Part shown: positions 24,983 through 33,389 of the stretch, piece by piece | Layout: each line of letters opens with the position of its first letter | Position numbering within the stretch: the stretch's first letter is position 1 | From: Nocardioides sp. SR21 | Lineage (GTDB): Bacteria; Actinomycetota; Actinomycetes; Propionibacteriales; Nocardioidaceae | NCBI RefSeq assembly: GCF_022761125.1 | Contig: NZ_JAKWJR010000013.1 | Location: 1 to 64,000 of the forward strand | Direction: 5' to 3' | DNA length: 64,000 nucleotides | The notes under the pieces: generated by a model | The model's input: the letters and a program-made list of their open reading frames with translations, nothing else | Told to the model about the DNA's origin: nothing | The model's database searches: none | Made by a program: the position numbers and the translations under genes

Positions 24983-25662
24983 GCGGCGAGATCGCCCAGA
25001 CCCGGGAGGCGCTGGGATCGGACCTGGACGCGCTCCAGGACAAGGTCAGTCCGTCGGCCATCGTCGAGCGCCGCAAGGCAGCGGCCCGCGGGCAGATCCG
25101 CGGGGTCCGCGACAGGGTCATGGGCACGGTCCACGACGTCCGCAACACCGCGGCCGACGGAGCCTCGTCCGCCACGGGTTCGGCCCACGGTGCCCTCGAC
25201 TCCGCACAGGAGAGGTACGACGGCGCCCCGCTCGCCGCCGGCCTGATGGCGTTCGGCGCCGGCCTGGTGATCGCGTCGCTGTTCCCGGCCGCGGAGAAGG
25301 AGACCCAGGTGGCCGCCGCCGCGGTCGAGGCCGCCAAGGAGAAGGGCCAGCCGCTCCTCGAGGAGGCGAAGGACAAGGCCAAGGACGTCGGGCAGCAGCT
25401 CGGCGAGACGGCCGCCGACGCGGCGCGCGAGGTCAAGGACACCGCCACCGCAGGTGCCGACCGGGTCCGATCGGAGACCGGCTCAGCAGTGGACTCCGTC
25501 CGCAGTGACGCCAGCAGCGGCACAGGCAGCGGCACAGGCAGCGGCACAGGCAGCGGCACAGGCAGCGGCACAGGCAGCGGCACAGGCAGCGGCACAGGCA
25601 GCGGCACAGGCAGCGGCACAGGCAGCGGCACCGGTAACACCTCCGGTAACACCACTGTCTGA
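24958..25662 (+). CDS. DUF3618 protein with SGTG repeat tail
   Basis: 234-aa protein. The N-terminus has the DUF3618 signature IAQTREALGSDLDALQDKVSPSAIVERR. A membrane segment (LAAGLMAFGAGLVIASLFP) lies around residues 92-112. A long amphipathic LEA-like helix with repeated KDKAKD/AADAAREVKD follows. The tail is ten tandem SGTG tetrapeptides from a 12-bp DNA repeat, ending NTSGNTTV. DUF3618 proteins typically accompany Holin-X-like proteins in actinobacteria. The flexible Gly/Ser/Thr tail length probably varies between strains. Confidence 0.8.
   Translation: MGTSTEELSGEIAQTREALGSDLDALQDKVSPSAIVERRKAAARGQIRGVRDRVMGTVHDVRNTAADGASSATGSAHGALDSAQERYDGAPLAAGLMAFGAGLVIASLFPAAEKETQVAAAAVEAAKEKGQPLLEEAKDKAKDVGQQLGETAADAAREVKDTATAGADRVRSETGSAVDSVRSDASSGTGSGTGSGTGSGTGSGTGSGTGSGTGSGTGSGTGSGTGNTSGNTTV
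25516..25635 (+). repeat. 12-bp tandem repeat, ten units
   Basis: The unit AGCGGCACAGGC is repeated nine times without change (25516-25623), followed by a tenth copy with two synonymous changes. It encodes (Ser-Gly-Thr-Gly)10. The unit length is a multiple of three, so slippage preserves the frame. Confidence 0.95.
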
Positions 25663-25671
25663 CGGCAACAG

Positions 25672-26517
25672 TCAACGCTCCGGGGTCGGCCGCTGGCCGG
25701 CCCCGGAGCGGATCCAGTCATCGCCCTGCCTGACGACCAGGCCGAGCTCCTCGAACCGGGTCAGCCAGCCACCCATCGGCCACTCGCCCCAGCGTCGGTG
25801 GAACTCCCGACCGTTGCGGAGGATGTCGTCGAGGTGCGAGACCGGCGGGTCCTGCGTCGGGTGGTGCTGGTGATAGGCGCGGGCCGCTCCGACCCACCCG
25901 TGCTCGAGGCCGGCAGCGACGACCCGTCGCCCGAAGTCGGTGTCCTCGGCGCCGTAGCCGACGTAGGCCTCGTCGAAGCCGCCGGCGGCCGCCCAGGCGG
26001 ACGCCGAGAGCGCGAAGGACAGCGACCAGAAGAGAGCCGGGTCGCCGCCACGCAGCAGCTCCCCCGGCGCCGGCGCCGGGCGTCCCGGATGCGGGTCGTC
26101 GAGCTCGGCGAGCCGATCCAGCGGGTACCCGCCCGGCGCCGGCGGTAGATAGGTCACCGGCCCCGACCACACCGACTCCGGGTCCGCCCGGACCGCGCCG
26201 GCGTACGCCTCGACGAGACCGGGTCCCGCAAGGCAGTCGACGTCGAGGCCGATGAGCACGTCGCAGCCGGCCGCAAGCGCGACCGACATGCCGAGGTTGC
26301 GCGCGGCAGCCAGCGGAAGGCCCTCAGGTGCGATGTCGATCGACGTGACGACCGGCACCAGCCCGCCGACCACCGACCACGACTCGAGGTCGCGATCACC
26401 CATGGCGACGAGGACGTAGACGTCCGGCCGGCGCGACGATCTCGCCAGCGAGTGGTGCTGGGCGAGGAGGTGCTGGTGCCGTCCGTGGGCGATCGTCACG
26501 ACCGCGGTCCCGCTCAC
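25672..26517 (-). CDS. Family 2 glycosyltransferase
   Basis: 281-aa GT-A fold glycosyltransferase without membrane segments. It starts at GTG 26517, overlapping the previous stop by 4 bp. The nucleotide-sugar/metal motif is DVLIGLDVDCLAG (DxD type) near residue 90. The acceptor-side motif is FDEAYVGYGAEDTDFGRRVVAAG, as in galactosyltransferase-like C-terminal domains. AYHQHHPTQDPP near residue 225 is typical of the same group. It is the last gene of a four-gene glycosyltransferase operon; sugar and acceptor are unknown. Confidence 0.82.
   Translation of the reverse strand: MSGTAVVTIAHGRHQHLLAQHHSLARSSRRPDVYVLVAMGDRDLESWSVVGGLVPVVTSIDIAPEGLPLAAARNLGMSVALAAGCDVLIGLDVDCLAGPGLVEAYAGAVRADPESVWSGPVTYLPPAPGGYPLDRLAELDDPHPGRPAPAPGELLRGGDPALFWSLSFALSASAWAAAGGFDEAYVGYGAEDTDFGRRVVAAGLEHGWVGAARAYHQHHPTQDPPVSHLDDILRNGREFHRRWGEWPMGGWLTRFEELGLVVRQGDDWIRSGAGQRPTPER
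25676..25710. terminator. Bidirectional terminator
   Basis: A 16-bp stem with one G-T wobble, CGCTCCGGGGTCGGCC (25676-25691) with its partner at 25695-25710, encloses a 3-nt loop. It lies 13 bp after the DUF3618 stop, inside the last codons of the convergent glycosyltransferase gene. Confidence 0.7.
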
Positions 26518-27494
26518 GACTCGCCCGCGACCAGGTCTGCGAAGCGGAGGACGGCCTTGCCGTCACACCACCTCGACCAGGCTGCACCAGGGAGCGCAGC
26601 AGCGAGCCCGAGCCGCTCGGACCAGCCGTCGCACGGGAATCCGTCCTCGACCCGCACGGGCATCCCGGACGCAGCAAGTACCCCCGCAGCCACCACCTGC
26701 TCGTCGTGAGGCCGGCGCTGTGGCACCAGGACGGCCGGACGGCGGAGCGCCGCCACCTCCGCGACGGCGTTCTGGCCGGCATGGGTGACGACGACATCGG
26801 CGTCACGGACGGCCTCGACGGGATCGTCGCGCCACTCCCCCAGGCCCGCGCCGAGCACCGTCCACTCCCACTCGGGCGCCGATGCCGTCGCCCGGCTGAG
26901 CCCCTCGGGTGTGACGTCGTGCCCGCCGGCTCCCATCAGCACCGTGACGCGAGGCGGTCCAGGTCGGCGCCGGCGCGGTTCGATCACCGGCACCCGCGAG
27001 AGAGCTCCGACGGCATGGACCCGGTGGTGGACCTCGCCCGGGAGCCCGGGCAGCATCGCAGAGGTGGCGTCTGCCGGCCACGCGCCCACCAGGGCGCCGG
27101 CGAGGTCGAAGCCCAGCCGGTGCGCCGGGTCGTCGCGCCGACCGGGCAGGACGACCATGACCACCGGAACGCCGTGGAGCCGCACCAGGGTCGCGACCTC
27201 CACCGACACGTCGACGACGACCAGCCGAGGTCGTTCGCGGACCAGCCAGGAGGAGATCTGCTGCATCCGCGTGCCCAGGCCCCGGTCATGGAGGGGCGCC
27301 CAGTGCAGCCGGCGCCGGGCGGCCACGTCGCGAGCCGGCCCCCCGTCGTCGTCCCTGTCCAGCACGACCCAGGGACCCGGTCCGGACGGCGGCAGCGACG
27401 ACAGCACGGTGACCGGCTCGTCGAGCTCCGCCGCGACGGCCAGCGCCCGGTGCAGGTGCCCGCGCCCGTGGTGGTGGACGTAGTAGCCGATCAC
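26514..27494 (-). CDS. GT-B glycosyltransferase, MurG/GT28-like
   Basis: 326-aa GT-B enzyme starting at GTG 27494. The N-terminal glycine-rich acceptor loop is YYVHHHGRGHLHRA, resembling the GxGGH loop of MurG-type enzymes. The C-terminal donor domain has VLMGAGGHDVT, ADVVVTHAGQNAVAEVAALRRPAVLVPQ (nucleotide-sugar site) and PHDEQ. It overlaps both neighbours by 4 bp in the operon. The likely role is addition of a sugar to a lipid or small acceptor. Confidence 0.8.
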   Translation of the reverse strand: MIGYYVHHHGRGHLHRALAVAAELDEPVTVLSSLPPSGPGPWVVLDRDDDGGPARDVAARRRLHWAPLHDRGLGTRMQQISSWLVRERPRLVVVDVSVEVATLVRLHGVPVVMVVLPGRRDDPAHRLGFDLAGALVGAWPADATSAMLPGLPGEVHHRVHAVGALSRVPVIEPRRRRPGPPRVTVLMGAGGHDVTPEGLSRATASAPEWEWTVLGAGLGEWRDDPVEAVRDADVVVTHAGQNAVAEVAALRRPAVLVPQRRPHDEQVVAAGVLAASGMPVRVEDGFPCDGWSERLGLAAALPGAAWSRWCDGKAVLRFADLVAGES

Positions 27495-28555
27495 GCTGCG
27501 ACCCGGTCGACCACCGCCGCGTAGCGGGCCTCGTAGCCGGACAGCATCCGGTCCATCGACAGGTGCTCGACCGCGTGGGCGCGCACGGCCCTGCGGTCGC
27601 AGCGTGCCGCGCGGACCATGGCGTCGGCCAGGAGGTCCACGTCACCACCGACGGCCAGCGCACCCACGCCGTCGACGACGAGCTCGGGGAGGGCGCCGCG
27701 CGCGTAGGCAGCCACCGGCGTACCGCACGACATCGCCTCCGCCGCCACGAGACCGTAGGGCTCGTCCCACTGCGGGGTGACGACCGCGACGGCCGCCCGC
27801 CCGAGGAGCGTCCGGACTGCGCGGTGGTCGAGGTGGCCGACGTACACGGCGTCCGCGCCCAACCGCGGGGCGACCTGGGCCTCGAAGTAGGCGGCGTCCG
27901 GCGTCGGTCCGGCCAGCACGATGGGCATACCGACCGCTCGAGCGGCGTCGATCGCCTCGTGGGGCGCCTTCTCCGCGACCAACCGCCCGGTCCACACCGC
28001 CGATCCTCCGCCAGGCCCGTAGCGCCACGCGTCGACGTCGACGCCGTTGAGCACCGGGGTGCTCGGGACGACGTGGGACCAGGCGGCCGCGGTGTAGCGG
28101 CTCACCGCGGTGAACGTGGAGGCGTCCGCCGCCGTCGCGATCGCCGACTCCAGCCACGGCACCGGCGGTGTGTGCAGGGTCGTGACCAGCGGGACATCGA
28201 CCATCGGCGCCATCGCGACGGGCAGGTGGTGGAGGCTGTGGTTGTGGATGACGTCGAACCGGTCCCGGCCGGTCCGCGCCAGCTCCATCATCAGGGACAG
28301 GTAGGCGTGGTGCTCCGACATCCAGACGTCCGACGGCGCGTTGACGTCCGTGCGAGCCTGGGCGCTGGCCCGGAAGGTCATGGACTCGAGGTGCGAGACC
28401 GGGAGCGCGGGGTCCGTGCCGGGCGCGGCGAACAGGGTCACCTCGTGCCCGCGCCGGACCAGCTGCCTGGCGAGCTGGTGGGTCAACGCCTCCAGTCCGC
28501 CCGCGAACGGCTCGCGGACGGGATAGCGGCTCGACGCGATCAGACAGACCCGCAC
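27491..28555 (-). CDS. Family 4 glycosyltransferase
   Basis: 354-aa GT-B glycosyltransferase of the GT4 family. The start is GTG 28555, two bases after the stop of the preceding gene; the much longer open frame upstream is antisense-type sequence. N-terminal motifs are VCLIASSRYPVREPFAGGLEA and FDVIHNHSLHH. The donor-site signature in the C-terminal half is VTPQWDEPYGLVAAEAMSCGTPV, with the retaining-GT Glu pair, followed by ARGALPELV. SAVWTGRLVAEKAPHEAIDAA precedes it. Co-transcribed with three other glycosyltransferases. Confidence 0.88.
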   Translation of the reverse strand: MRVCLIASSRYPVREPFAGGLEALTHQLARQLVRRGHEVTLFAAPGTDPALPVSHLESMTFRASAQARTDVNAPSDVWMSEHHAYLSLMMELARTGRDRFDVIHNHSLHHLPVAMAPMVDVPLVTTLHTPPVPWLESAIATAADASTFTAVSRYTAAAWSHVVPSTPVLNGVDVDAWRYGPGGGSAVWTGRLVAEKAPHEAIDAARAVGMPIVLAGPTPDAAYFEAQVAPRLGADAVYVGHLDHRAVRTLLGRAAVAVVTPQWDEPYGLVAAEAMSCGTPVAAYARGALPELVVDGVGALAVGGDVDLLADAMVRAARCDRRAVRAHAVEHLSMDRMLSGYEARYAAVVDRVAA

Positions 28556-28557
28556 GG

Positions 28558-29682
28558 TCAGCCCACCAGCGATCGGTACAGGTCCTCGTGCGCCCGGGCG
28601 ACCTGCTGCCGTTGCTGACGGCGGTCCTCGATGCCGGCCCCGAACCTGGGACGGTCCTCGTAGGCGGTGACCAGCGCTGCGGCGAGGGAGTCCCGGTCGA
28701 ACCCGCTCTCGTCGTGCGCGTAGGAGAGCGCCGGGCCCTGCTGCGTGAAGTACCCGCACGTCGGCGCGATCACGGTGACGCCGAGGTCGCGGCAGGCCTC
28801 GAGCCAGCCCGAGTGAGTGCCGAAGCGGTACGGCAGCACCGAGGCGTCGAGCGACCCCAGGTACGCCCACAGCTCCCGGTCGCTGAGGTAGTCGTGGACG
28901 CGGAGGTCGATCAGCTTCTCGTCCGCGTGGGCGTGCAGGTACTCCGCGAGCTCGACGTCGCGGCGGCGGCCATCGACGTCGAGGACGTCGCGGTGTGCGT
29001 TGACCTGCAGCACGGCGTCCGGGAGCTCGCGCACCGTCTCGACGAGGGTCGGCAGGATCCGCATCGGGTCCATGCTCGGTCGCAGGCTCTTCACGTGCAG
29101 GCCGACGCGGAACGGCCCCGTACGGCGGCGACCGCGCGCGGCCTGCGCCACCGCCATCGTGCGGAGGTCGACGACGTGCGGATGCGGCAGCACCAGCGCC
29201 TCGCGTCCCCACCGCCGCCGGATCTCGTCCGCGGCGCCCGGGGTCAGCGTGACCACGGCGTCGGCCGCCGGCACCAGGACGTCCAGCTGCCGGTCGTGCA
29301 GCTCGCGGGCGGCGTGGTGCGGGTTCCTCAGGTCGTGGACGGTGAACACGAACGGCTTCCGGCGCTGCTTCAGCACCCGGACCATCCCGGCGAGCTGCGC
29401 GGGGTCGCAGGCGTCGAAGCCGAAGTGAAGGTGGAAGACGTCGAACTCGGCGGTGCGCAACCACGCGGCGTCCAGCATCACCGGCGGCCACCACACGGCG
29501 CCGGCGGGCTTGTCGGGGGTCAGCGGGTCGGGGTCGGGGAGCCGTGCCGCGCTCGCGCCCTGCTCTGGCGCGAGGTGGCGGACGTACACGTGGCCGGCGG
29601 GGACGGAAGCGACGGCCAGGGGCGCGTCGTTCGGCGGAACGGCGGCGGACGCCCGTTCCGGGCGGCGTTCGGTCTGAGTCAC
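28558..29682 (-). CDS. Glycosyltransferase, first gene of GT operon
   Basis: 374-aa GT-B-like glycosyltransferase. The GTG at 29682 is chosen because the hexamer GGGTAC ends only 8 nt upstream, which fits a leaderless start; the open frame runs on to 29814 but that part is promoter. Motifs: FDVFHLHFGFDACD and FVFTVHDLRNPHH in the N-domain, ADAVVTLTPGAADEIRRRWG, GLHVKSLRPSMDP in the C-domain, and VLPYRFGTHSGWLEACRDLGVTVIAP at the donor site. It heads the operon 29682 to 25672, whose four enzymes may assemble one stress-related glycan or glycolipid. Confidence 0.8.
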   Translation of the reverse strand: MTQTERRPERASAAVPPNDAPLAVASVPAGHVYVRHLAPEQGASAARLPDPDPLTPDKPAGAVWWPPVMLDAAWLRTAEFDVFHLHFGFDACDPAQLAGMVRVLKQRRKPFVFTVHDLRNPHHAARELHDRQLDVLVPAADAVVTLTPGAADEIRRRWGREALVLPHPHVVDLRTMAVAQAARGRRRTGPFRVGLHVKSLRPSMDPMRILPTLVETVRELPDAVLQVNAHRDVLDVDGRRRDVELAEYLHAHADEKLIDLRVHDYLSDRELWAYLGSLDASVLPYRFGTHSGWLEACRDLGVTVIAPTCGYFTQQGPALSYAHDESGFDRDSLAAALVTAYEDRPRFGAGIEDRRQQRQQVARAHEDLYRSLVG

Positions 29683-29690
29683 AGAGCCAG

Positions 29691-29696
29691 GTACCC
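29691..29696 (-). promoter_or_regulatory. SigB-type -10 of glycosyltransferase operon
   Basis: Minus-strand GGGTAC lies 8 nt before the GTG at 29682, so the mRNA would begin at or next to the start codon. A GGTGT lies about 19 nt upstream as a weak -35. Confidence 0.5.
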
Positions 29697-29775
29697 GAAC
29701 AGGTGAGCGTGCAGCACACCGGAAGGGGTGAACTCGCGGCTGGTGGCTCTCGACCGGCGTGCCGCCAGGACCCCG

Positions 29776-29781
29776 GGGTAC
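29776..29781 (+). promoter_or_regulatory. SigB-type -10 of DUF1360 gene
   Basis: GGGTAC lies 8 nt before the ATG at 29790, with GGCGT 15 nt upstream as a possible -35. No ribosome site is present, which fits a leaderless transcript. Confidence 0.5.
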
Positions 29782-29789
29782 CTGCGAGC

Positions 29790-30263
29790 ATGAGCAAGAC
29801 GAGCGACAGTCCACGAGAACCGCACCGCATCGCCGGCTACGCGGTCTCCCTCGCGGCGTTCAGCACGCTGTGGGGAGGAGGCTCGTGGCTGATCAGCGGA
29901 AGCCGGCGTACGTGGCCGAACCGGTACGCCGCCGCAGACCTCGTGGTGGGCGCGCTGGCGACGCACAAGCTCACCCGCATCATCGCCAAGGAGGGAGTGA
30001 CGACCCCGCTGCGCGCGCCGTTCACGGAGTTCGACGGCGAGGCCGGCTCAGCCGAGGTCCACGAGAGCCCTCGCCACGGCGCGGTCCACTCGCTGGGAGA
30101 GCTGATCAGCTGCCCGTTCTGCCTGGCGCCCTGGGTCGCCACCGCCTACGTCGCCGGACTGGTGCTGGCGCCGGGCCCGACCCGGGCGTTCGGCGCCGCG
30201 TTCGCCACGGTCGCCGGGTCGGACGCCCTCCAGCACGCGTACGCCGCGGTCTCGTCCGGCTGA
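29790..30263 (+). CDS. DUF1360 membrane protein
   Basis: 157-aa protein of the DUF1360 family. Motifs: RYAAADLVVGALATHKLTRIIAKEGVTTPLRAPF near the centre and LISCPFCLAPWVATAYVAGL with the conserved CPFC pair. There are about three membrane helices. ATG 29790 follows a GGGTAC hexamer by 8 nt and lacks a ribosome site. The function of the family is unknown; Bacillus homologues are sporulation- or stress-associated. It is divergent from the glycosyltransferase operon with the same type of promoter. Confidence 0.8.
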   Translation: MSKTSDSPREPHRIAGYAVSLAAFSTLWGGGSWLISGSRRTWPNRYAAADLVVGALATHKLTRIIAKEGVTTPLRAPFTEFDGEAGSAEVHESPRHGAVHSLGELISCPFCLAPWVATAYVAGLVLAPGPTRAFGAAFATVAGSDALQHAYAAVSSG

Positions 30264-30280
30264 GGTCCCGGCGACTCGGC

Positions 30281-32059
30281 TCAGGGCAACAGCTCCTGGG
30301 CCTTGGTCTTGAGGCCCTCCTTGATCACGCCCCACCGGCTCGTGTCGCCCTTGATCAGCGCCTTCGCCATGTCGGTCATCTGCTCGAGCGTGGCGTGCGG
30401 CGGGATCGGGGGTACGTCGGGGTCGCAGTGGACGTCGAGCAGGTACGGGCGGTCGGCGGACAGCGCGGTCTCCCACGCGCCGGCGAGCTGCTCGGGCTCG
30501 GTCACGGTGATGGCGCCCAACCCGGCCGCGCGGGCGAAGTCGGCGTACGAGACGTCGGGCAGGGCCTGGGACTCCACGAACGTCGGGGTGCCGCCCATCG
30601 CCCGCAGCTCCCACGTGACCTGGTTGAGGTCGTTGTTGTGCAGCACCGCGACGACCAGCCGCGGATCGGCCCACTCGCGCCAGTAGCGGCCGATCGTGAG
30701 CAGCTCGGCGAGGCCGTTCATCTGCATCGCTCCGTCGCCCTCGAACGCGATCGCCGGCCGGTCGGGGTGGGCGAACTTCGCGCCGATCGCGTACGGCACC
30801 GCCGGGCCCATCGACGCCAGCGTGCCGGAGAGCGAGCCGCGCATCGCACCGCGCATCCGCACCTGCCGGGCGTACCAGTTGGCCGCGGAGCCGCTGTCGG
30901 AGGTGACGATCGCGTTCTCCGGAGCGACCTTCGAGAACTCGTGGAAGATCCGCATCGGGTTCACCGGGTCGGCTCCCACGTGCGCCTCGGCCGACATCGT
31001 GTCCCACCAGCCCGTGACGTTCTCGCGGATCCCCTCCTGCCAGCCGCGGTCGGTCTTGCGCTCGAGCAGGGGGATGAGCGCGCGCAGGGTCGTGCGGGCG
31101 TCGCCGACCAGGTTGACCTCGTACGGGTACCGCATGCCGATCAGCGCGCCGTCGACGTCGATCTGGACCGCACGCGCCTGGTCGAGGTCCGGGAGGAACT
31201 GGGTGTACGGGAAGCTCGAGCCGACGGTCAGCAGCGTGTCGCAGTCACGCATCATCTCGTAGCTCGGCCGGGTGCCGAGCAGTCCGATGGAGCCGGTCAC
31301 CCACGGCAGCTCGTCGCTGAGCACGTCCTTGCCGAGCAGCGCCTTGGCCACCCCGGCGCCGAGCAGGTCGGCGACCTCGGCGACCTCGGCGGCCGCACCG
31401 CGGGCGCCCTGGCCGACGAGCATCGCGACCTTGCCGCCGGCGTTCAGCACGTCCGCCGCGCGGCGCAGGCCGTCCTCGTCGGGCGTCACGCTCGGCCAGC
31501 TGGTGCCGAGGCTGGACGGCACCATCTTGAACTCGTGGCCCGGTGCGACGTACTCGAGCTCCTGGACGTCGTTCGGGATGATCAGCGCGGTCGGGGCGCG
31601 GCGGCTCATCGCGACCCGGAACGCCCGGTCGAGCACGTTCGGCAGCTGCTCGGGCACGTTCACGACCTGCACGTAGTCGCTGGCGACGTCCTTGAACAGG
31701 CTCAGCAGGTCGACCTCCTGCTGGTAGCTGCCGCCCATCGCCGTGCGGTTGGTCTGCCCGACGATCGCGACCACCGGGACGTGGTCGAGCTTGGCGTCGT
31801 AGAGGCCGTTGAGCAGGTGGATCGCCCCCGGCCCCGAGGTCGCGAGGCAGACGCCCGGGCGGTCGCCGAACTTGGCGTACCCGACCGCCTGGAAGGCGCT
31901 CATCTCCTCGTGCCGCGACTGGATGAACCGGGGTTGGTCGCCGGCGCGCGAGAACGCGCCGAGGATGCCGTTGATGCCGTCTCCGGGGTAGCCGAAGACC
32001 TGGTCCACACCCCACTCACGGAGTCGGGCGAGCAGCTGGTCCGCAACGGTGGTGGTCAC
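30281..32059 (-). CDS. PoxB-like thiamine diphosphate enzyme
   Basis: 592-aa ThDP-dependent enzyme of the pyruvate oxidase / acetolactate synthase superfamily. It starts at GTG 32059 (MTTTVADQLLARLREWGVDQVFGYPGDG). The catalytic Glu is in SRHEEMSAFQAVGYAK; the ThDP-Mg motif is FEGDGAMQMNGLAELLTI...LHNNDLN. The middle domain GKVAMLVGQGARGAAAEV suggests FAD or nucleotide binding. The C-terminus ALIKGDTSRWGVIKEGLKTKAQELLP is a short amphipathic helix, as in membrane-attached pyruvate:quinone oxidoreductase (PoxB). Pyruvate to acetate plus CO2 is the likely reaction. A GGGTAC box 9 nt before the start suggests stress control by SigB. Confidence 0.8.
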   Translation of the reverse strand: MTTTVADQLLARLREWGVDQVFGYPGDGINGILGAFSRAGDQPRFIQSRHEEMSAFQAVGYAKFGDRPGVCLATSGPGAIHLLNGLYDAKLDHVPVVAIVGQTNRTAMGGSYQQEVDLLSLFKDVASDYVQVVNVPEQLPNVLDRAFRVAMSRRAPTALIIPNDVQELEYVAPGHEFKMVPSSLGTSWPSVTPDEDGLRRAADVLNAGGKVAMLVGQGARGAAAEVAEVADLLGAGVAKALLGKDVLSDELPWVTGSIGLLGTRPSYEMMRDCDTLLTVGSSFPYTQFLPDLDQARAVQIDVDGALIGMRYPYEVNLVGDARTTLRALIPLLERKTDRGWQEGIRENVTGWWDTMSAEAHVGADPVNPMRIFHEFSKVAPENAIVTSDSGSAANWYARQVRMRGAMRGSLSGTLASMGPAVPYAIGAKFAHPDRPAIAFEGDGAMQMNGLAELLTIGRYWREWADPRLVVAVLHNNDLNQVTWELRAMGGTPTFVESQALPDVSYADFARAAGLGAITVTEPEQLAGAWETALSADRPYLLDVHCDPDVPPIPPHATLEQMTDMAKALIKGDTSRWGVIKEGLKTKAQELLP

Positions 32060-32068
32060 GGACCGGCG

Positions 32069-32074
32069 GTACCC
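32069..32074 (-). promoter_or_regulatory. SigB-type promoter of PoxB-like gene
   Basis: Minus-strand GGGTAC lies 9 nt before the GTG at 32059, with GCTT 15 nt upstream (three of four matches to GTTT). The hexamer directly follows the end of the chemoreceptor remnant. Confidence 0.6.
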
Positions 32075-32076
32075 GC

Positions 32077-32331
32077 TCAGCGGGTGACGAAGCGGTCGAC
32101 CTCCGAGCGCAGCTGCTGCGACATCCGCGCGATCTCCTCGATCGCGGTGAGCGTCTGGTTGACCGCGCCGGTGGTGGCATCGGCGGAGCCCGAGACCCCG
32201 GCGATGTTCTCCGCGATCTGGCCCGAGCTGGTGGAGGCCTCGGCGACGTTGCGCGCCATCTCGTTCGTGGTCGCGGTCTGCTCCTCGACCGCCGAGGCGA
32301 TGGCCAGCTGGTAGTCGTTGATCGTCGTGGC
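32077..32331 (-). pseudogene. Methyl-accepting chemotaxis protein, C-terminal remnant
   Basis: The frame encodes about 84 residues of the end of an MCP signalling domain: YQLAIASAVEEQTATTNEMA, then RNVAEASTSSGQIAENI, LTAIEEIARMSQQLRSEVDRFV. EEQTATTNEM is a typical methylation-helix segment. The fragment starts immediately after the stop codon of the upstream gene and in that gene's reading frame; the sensor domain, HAMP and most of the signalling hairpin are missing. No chemotaxis gene is nearby. It is a relic left by deletion or recombination. A 60-aa piece could in theory be translated from an internal ATG at 32259. Confidence 0.75.
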
Positions 32332-33318
32332 TCAGCGAGTTGAGGCGTGGGTCAGGAGCCCGAGAGCGTCGAGGACGTCGCCGGCGGCGAAGGCCTCGCC
32401 GGGAGCCACGGCCCCGGTCGCGTGGAACCGCCCGTCGAGCAGCCGCTGCGCGGCCTCGACCACGATCGGCGCGCTGACCGCGTAGATGTCCTGACCGGCC
32501 GCCGAGAGGCGGCGTACGTCGGCGCCGCGGCGCACCACGACATCGACGACGAACCGCTGGGCCGAGCGTCCCGTGTCGTCGACCGCGGTGGGCGGCGGGG
32601 TGTCGGCGTCGCGGAGCTCGGCCAGCGGACCGGTGTTGAGGTACGAGCGCAGCTCGCGGACAGCGAGGTGACGATGGATCGTGATCACGTCGGAGAACGG
32701 CAGCTCGACGACCTCCTGCTCGCCGAGCGGCTCGCCGAACGACCAGGTGCCGGTGGGCGCGGGGCCGGCCAGCGGCGTGAGCTCGCCGTCGCGGATCACC
32801 AGGCGGGCCGCGGTGTTGCGGGCGCCGGTCGCCCGGCTGCCGGCCGTCGGCCACCAGCGGTCGAGACCGATCGCGAGGTCGACCTCGTCCGCGTCCGTCT
32901 CACCGTCCAGCGCGGCCGTGACGAGCAGGTCGCCGAGCCCGCCGTAGAACGCCATCGCCGGGATCACCGCGACGCCGGCCGCCCGGGCGGCGGTGTCGAC
33001 CTCGCGGTACACCTCCTGCACGGCCGGCTGCTCGGCGGTGACGTCGAGGTAGTGCGCCCCGGCGGCGACCGCGGCGCGGGCGATCGGGACCGCGGTGTCG
33101 AGGAACGGCCCGGCGGCGTTGATGACGACGCCGACGCCGGCGAGGTCAGGAGTGTCGATCCCGAAGGCCCGCCGCTCCGGGCCGGAGAACTCAGCGAGCC
33201 GCTCCGCGCTGCGCCCGGCGACGACCGGCGTCAGCCCGCGCCGCAGCAGCTCGTCGACGACGAAGCGCCCCGTGTGACCGGTGGCGCCGTAGACCAGGAC
33301 TCGTGTGTTCGTGTTCAT
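32332..33318 (-). CDS. Saccharopine-dehydrogenase-like NAD(P) protein
   Basis: 328-aa protein with an N-terminal Rossmann domain: RVLVYGATGHTGRFVVDELLRRG (GxTGxxG type) and GVGVVINAAGPFLDTAVPIARAAV. The region AGAHYLDVTAEQPAVQEVY is the hallmark of saccharopine dehydrogenase-like / trans-acting enoyl reductase proteins (SCCPDH group). ATG 33318 is used; the extension to 33381 would overlap the divergent promoter. The substrate is unknown. It is divergent from the GlxA-type regulator, which may control it. Its stop codon abuts the MCP remnant. Confidence 0.8.
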   Translation of the reverse strand: MNTNTRVLVYGATGHTGRFVVDELLRRGLTPVVAGRSAERLAEFSGPERRAFGIDTPDLAGVGVVINAAGPFLDTAVPIARAAVAAGAHYLDVTAEQPAVQEVYREVDTAARAAGVAVIPAMAFYGGLGDLLVTAALDGETDADEVDLAIGLDRWWPTAGSRATGARNTAARLVIRDGELTPLAGPAPTGTWSFGEPLGEQEVVELPFSDVITIHRHLAVRELRSYLNTGPLAELRDADTPPPTAVDDTGRSAQRFVVDVVVRRGADVRRLSAAGQDIYAVSAPIVVEAAQRLLDGRFHATGAVAPGEAFAAGDVLDALGLLTHASTR

Positions 33319-33389
33319 GACGGCCATCCTGGGTCGCGACGTCCCGCCGCACGAGCGTCTGAAACGACGTGGTGCGTACACTTTCGGAC

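Noticed and set aside
25516..25635. Regular repeat that could suggest a CRISPR array
   Set aside because: Units are 12 bp, contiguous without spacers, and in frame inside a protein gene.
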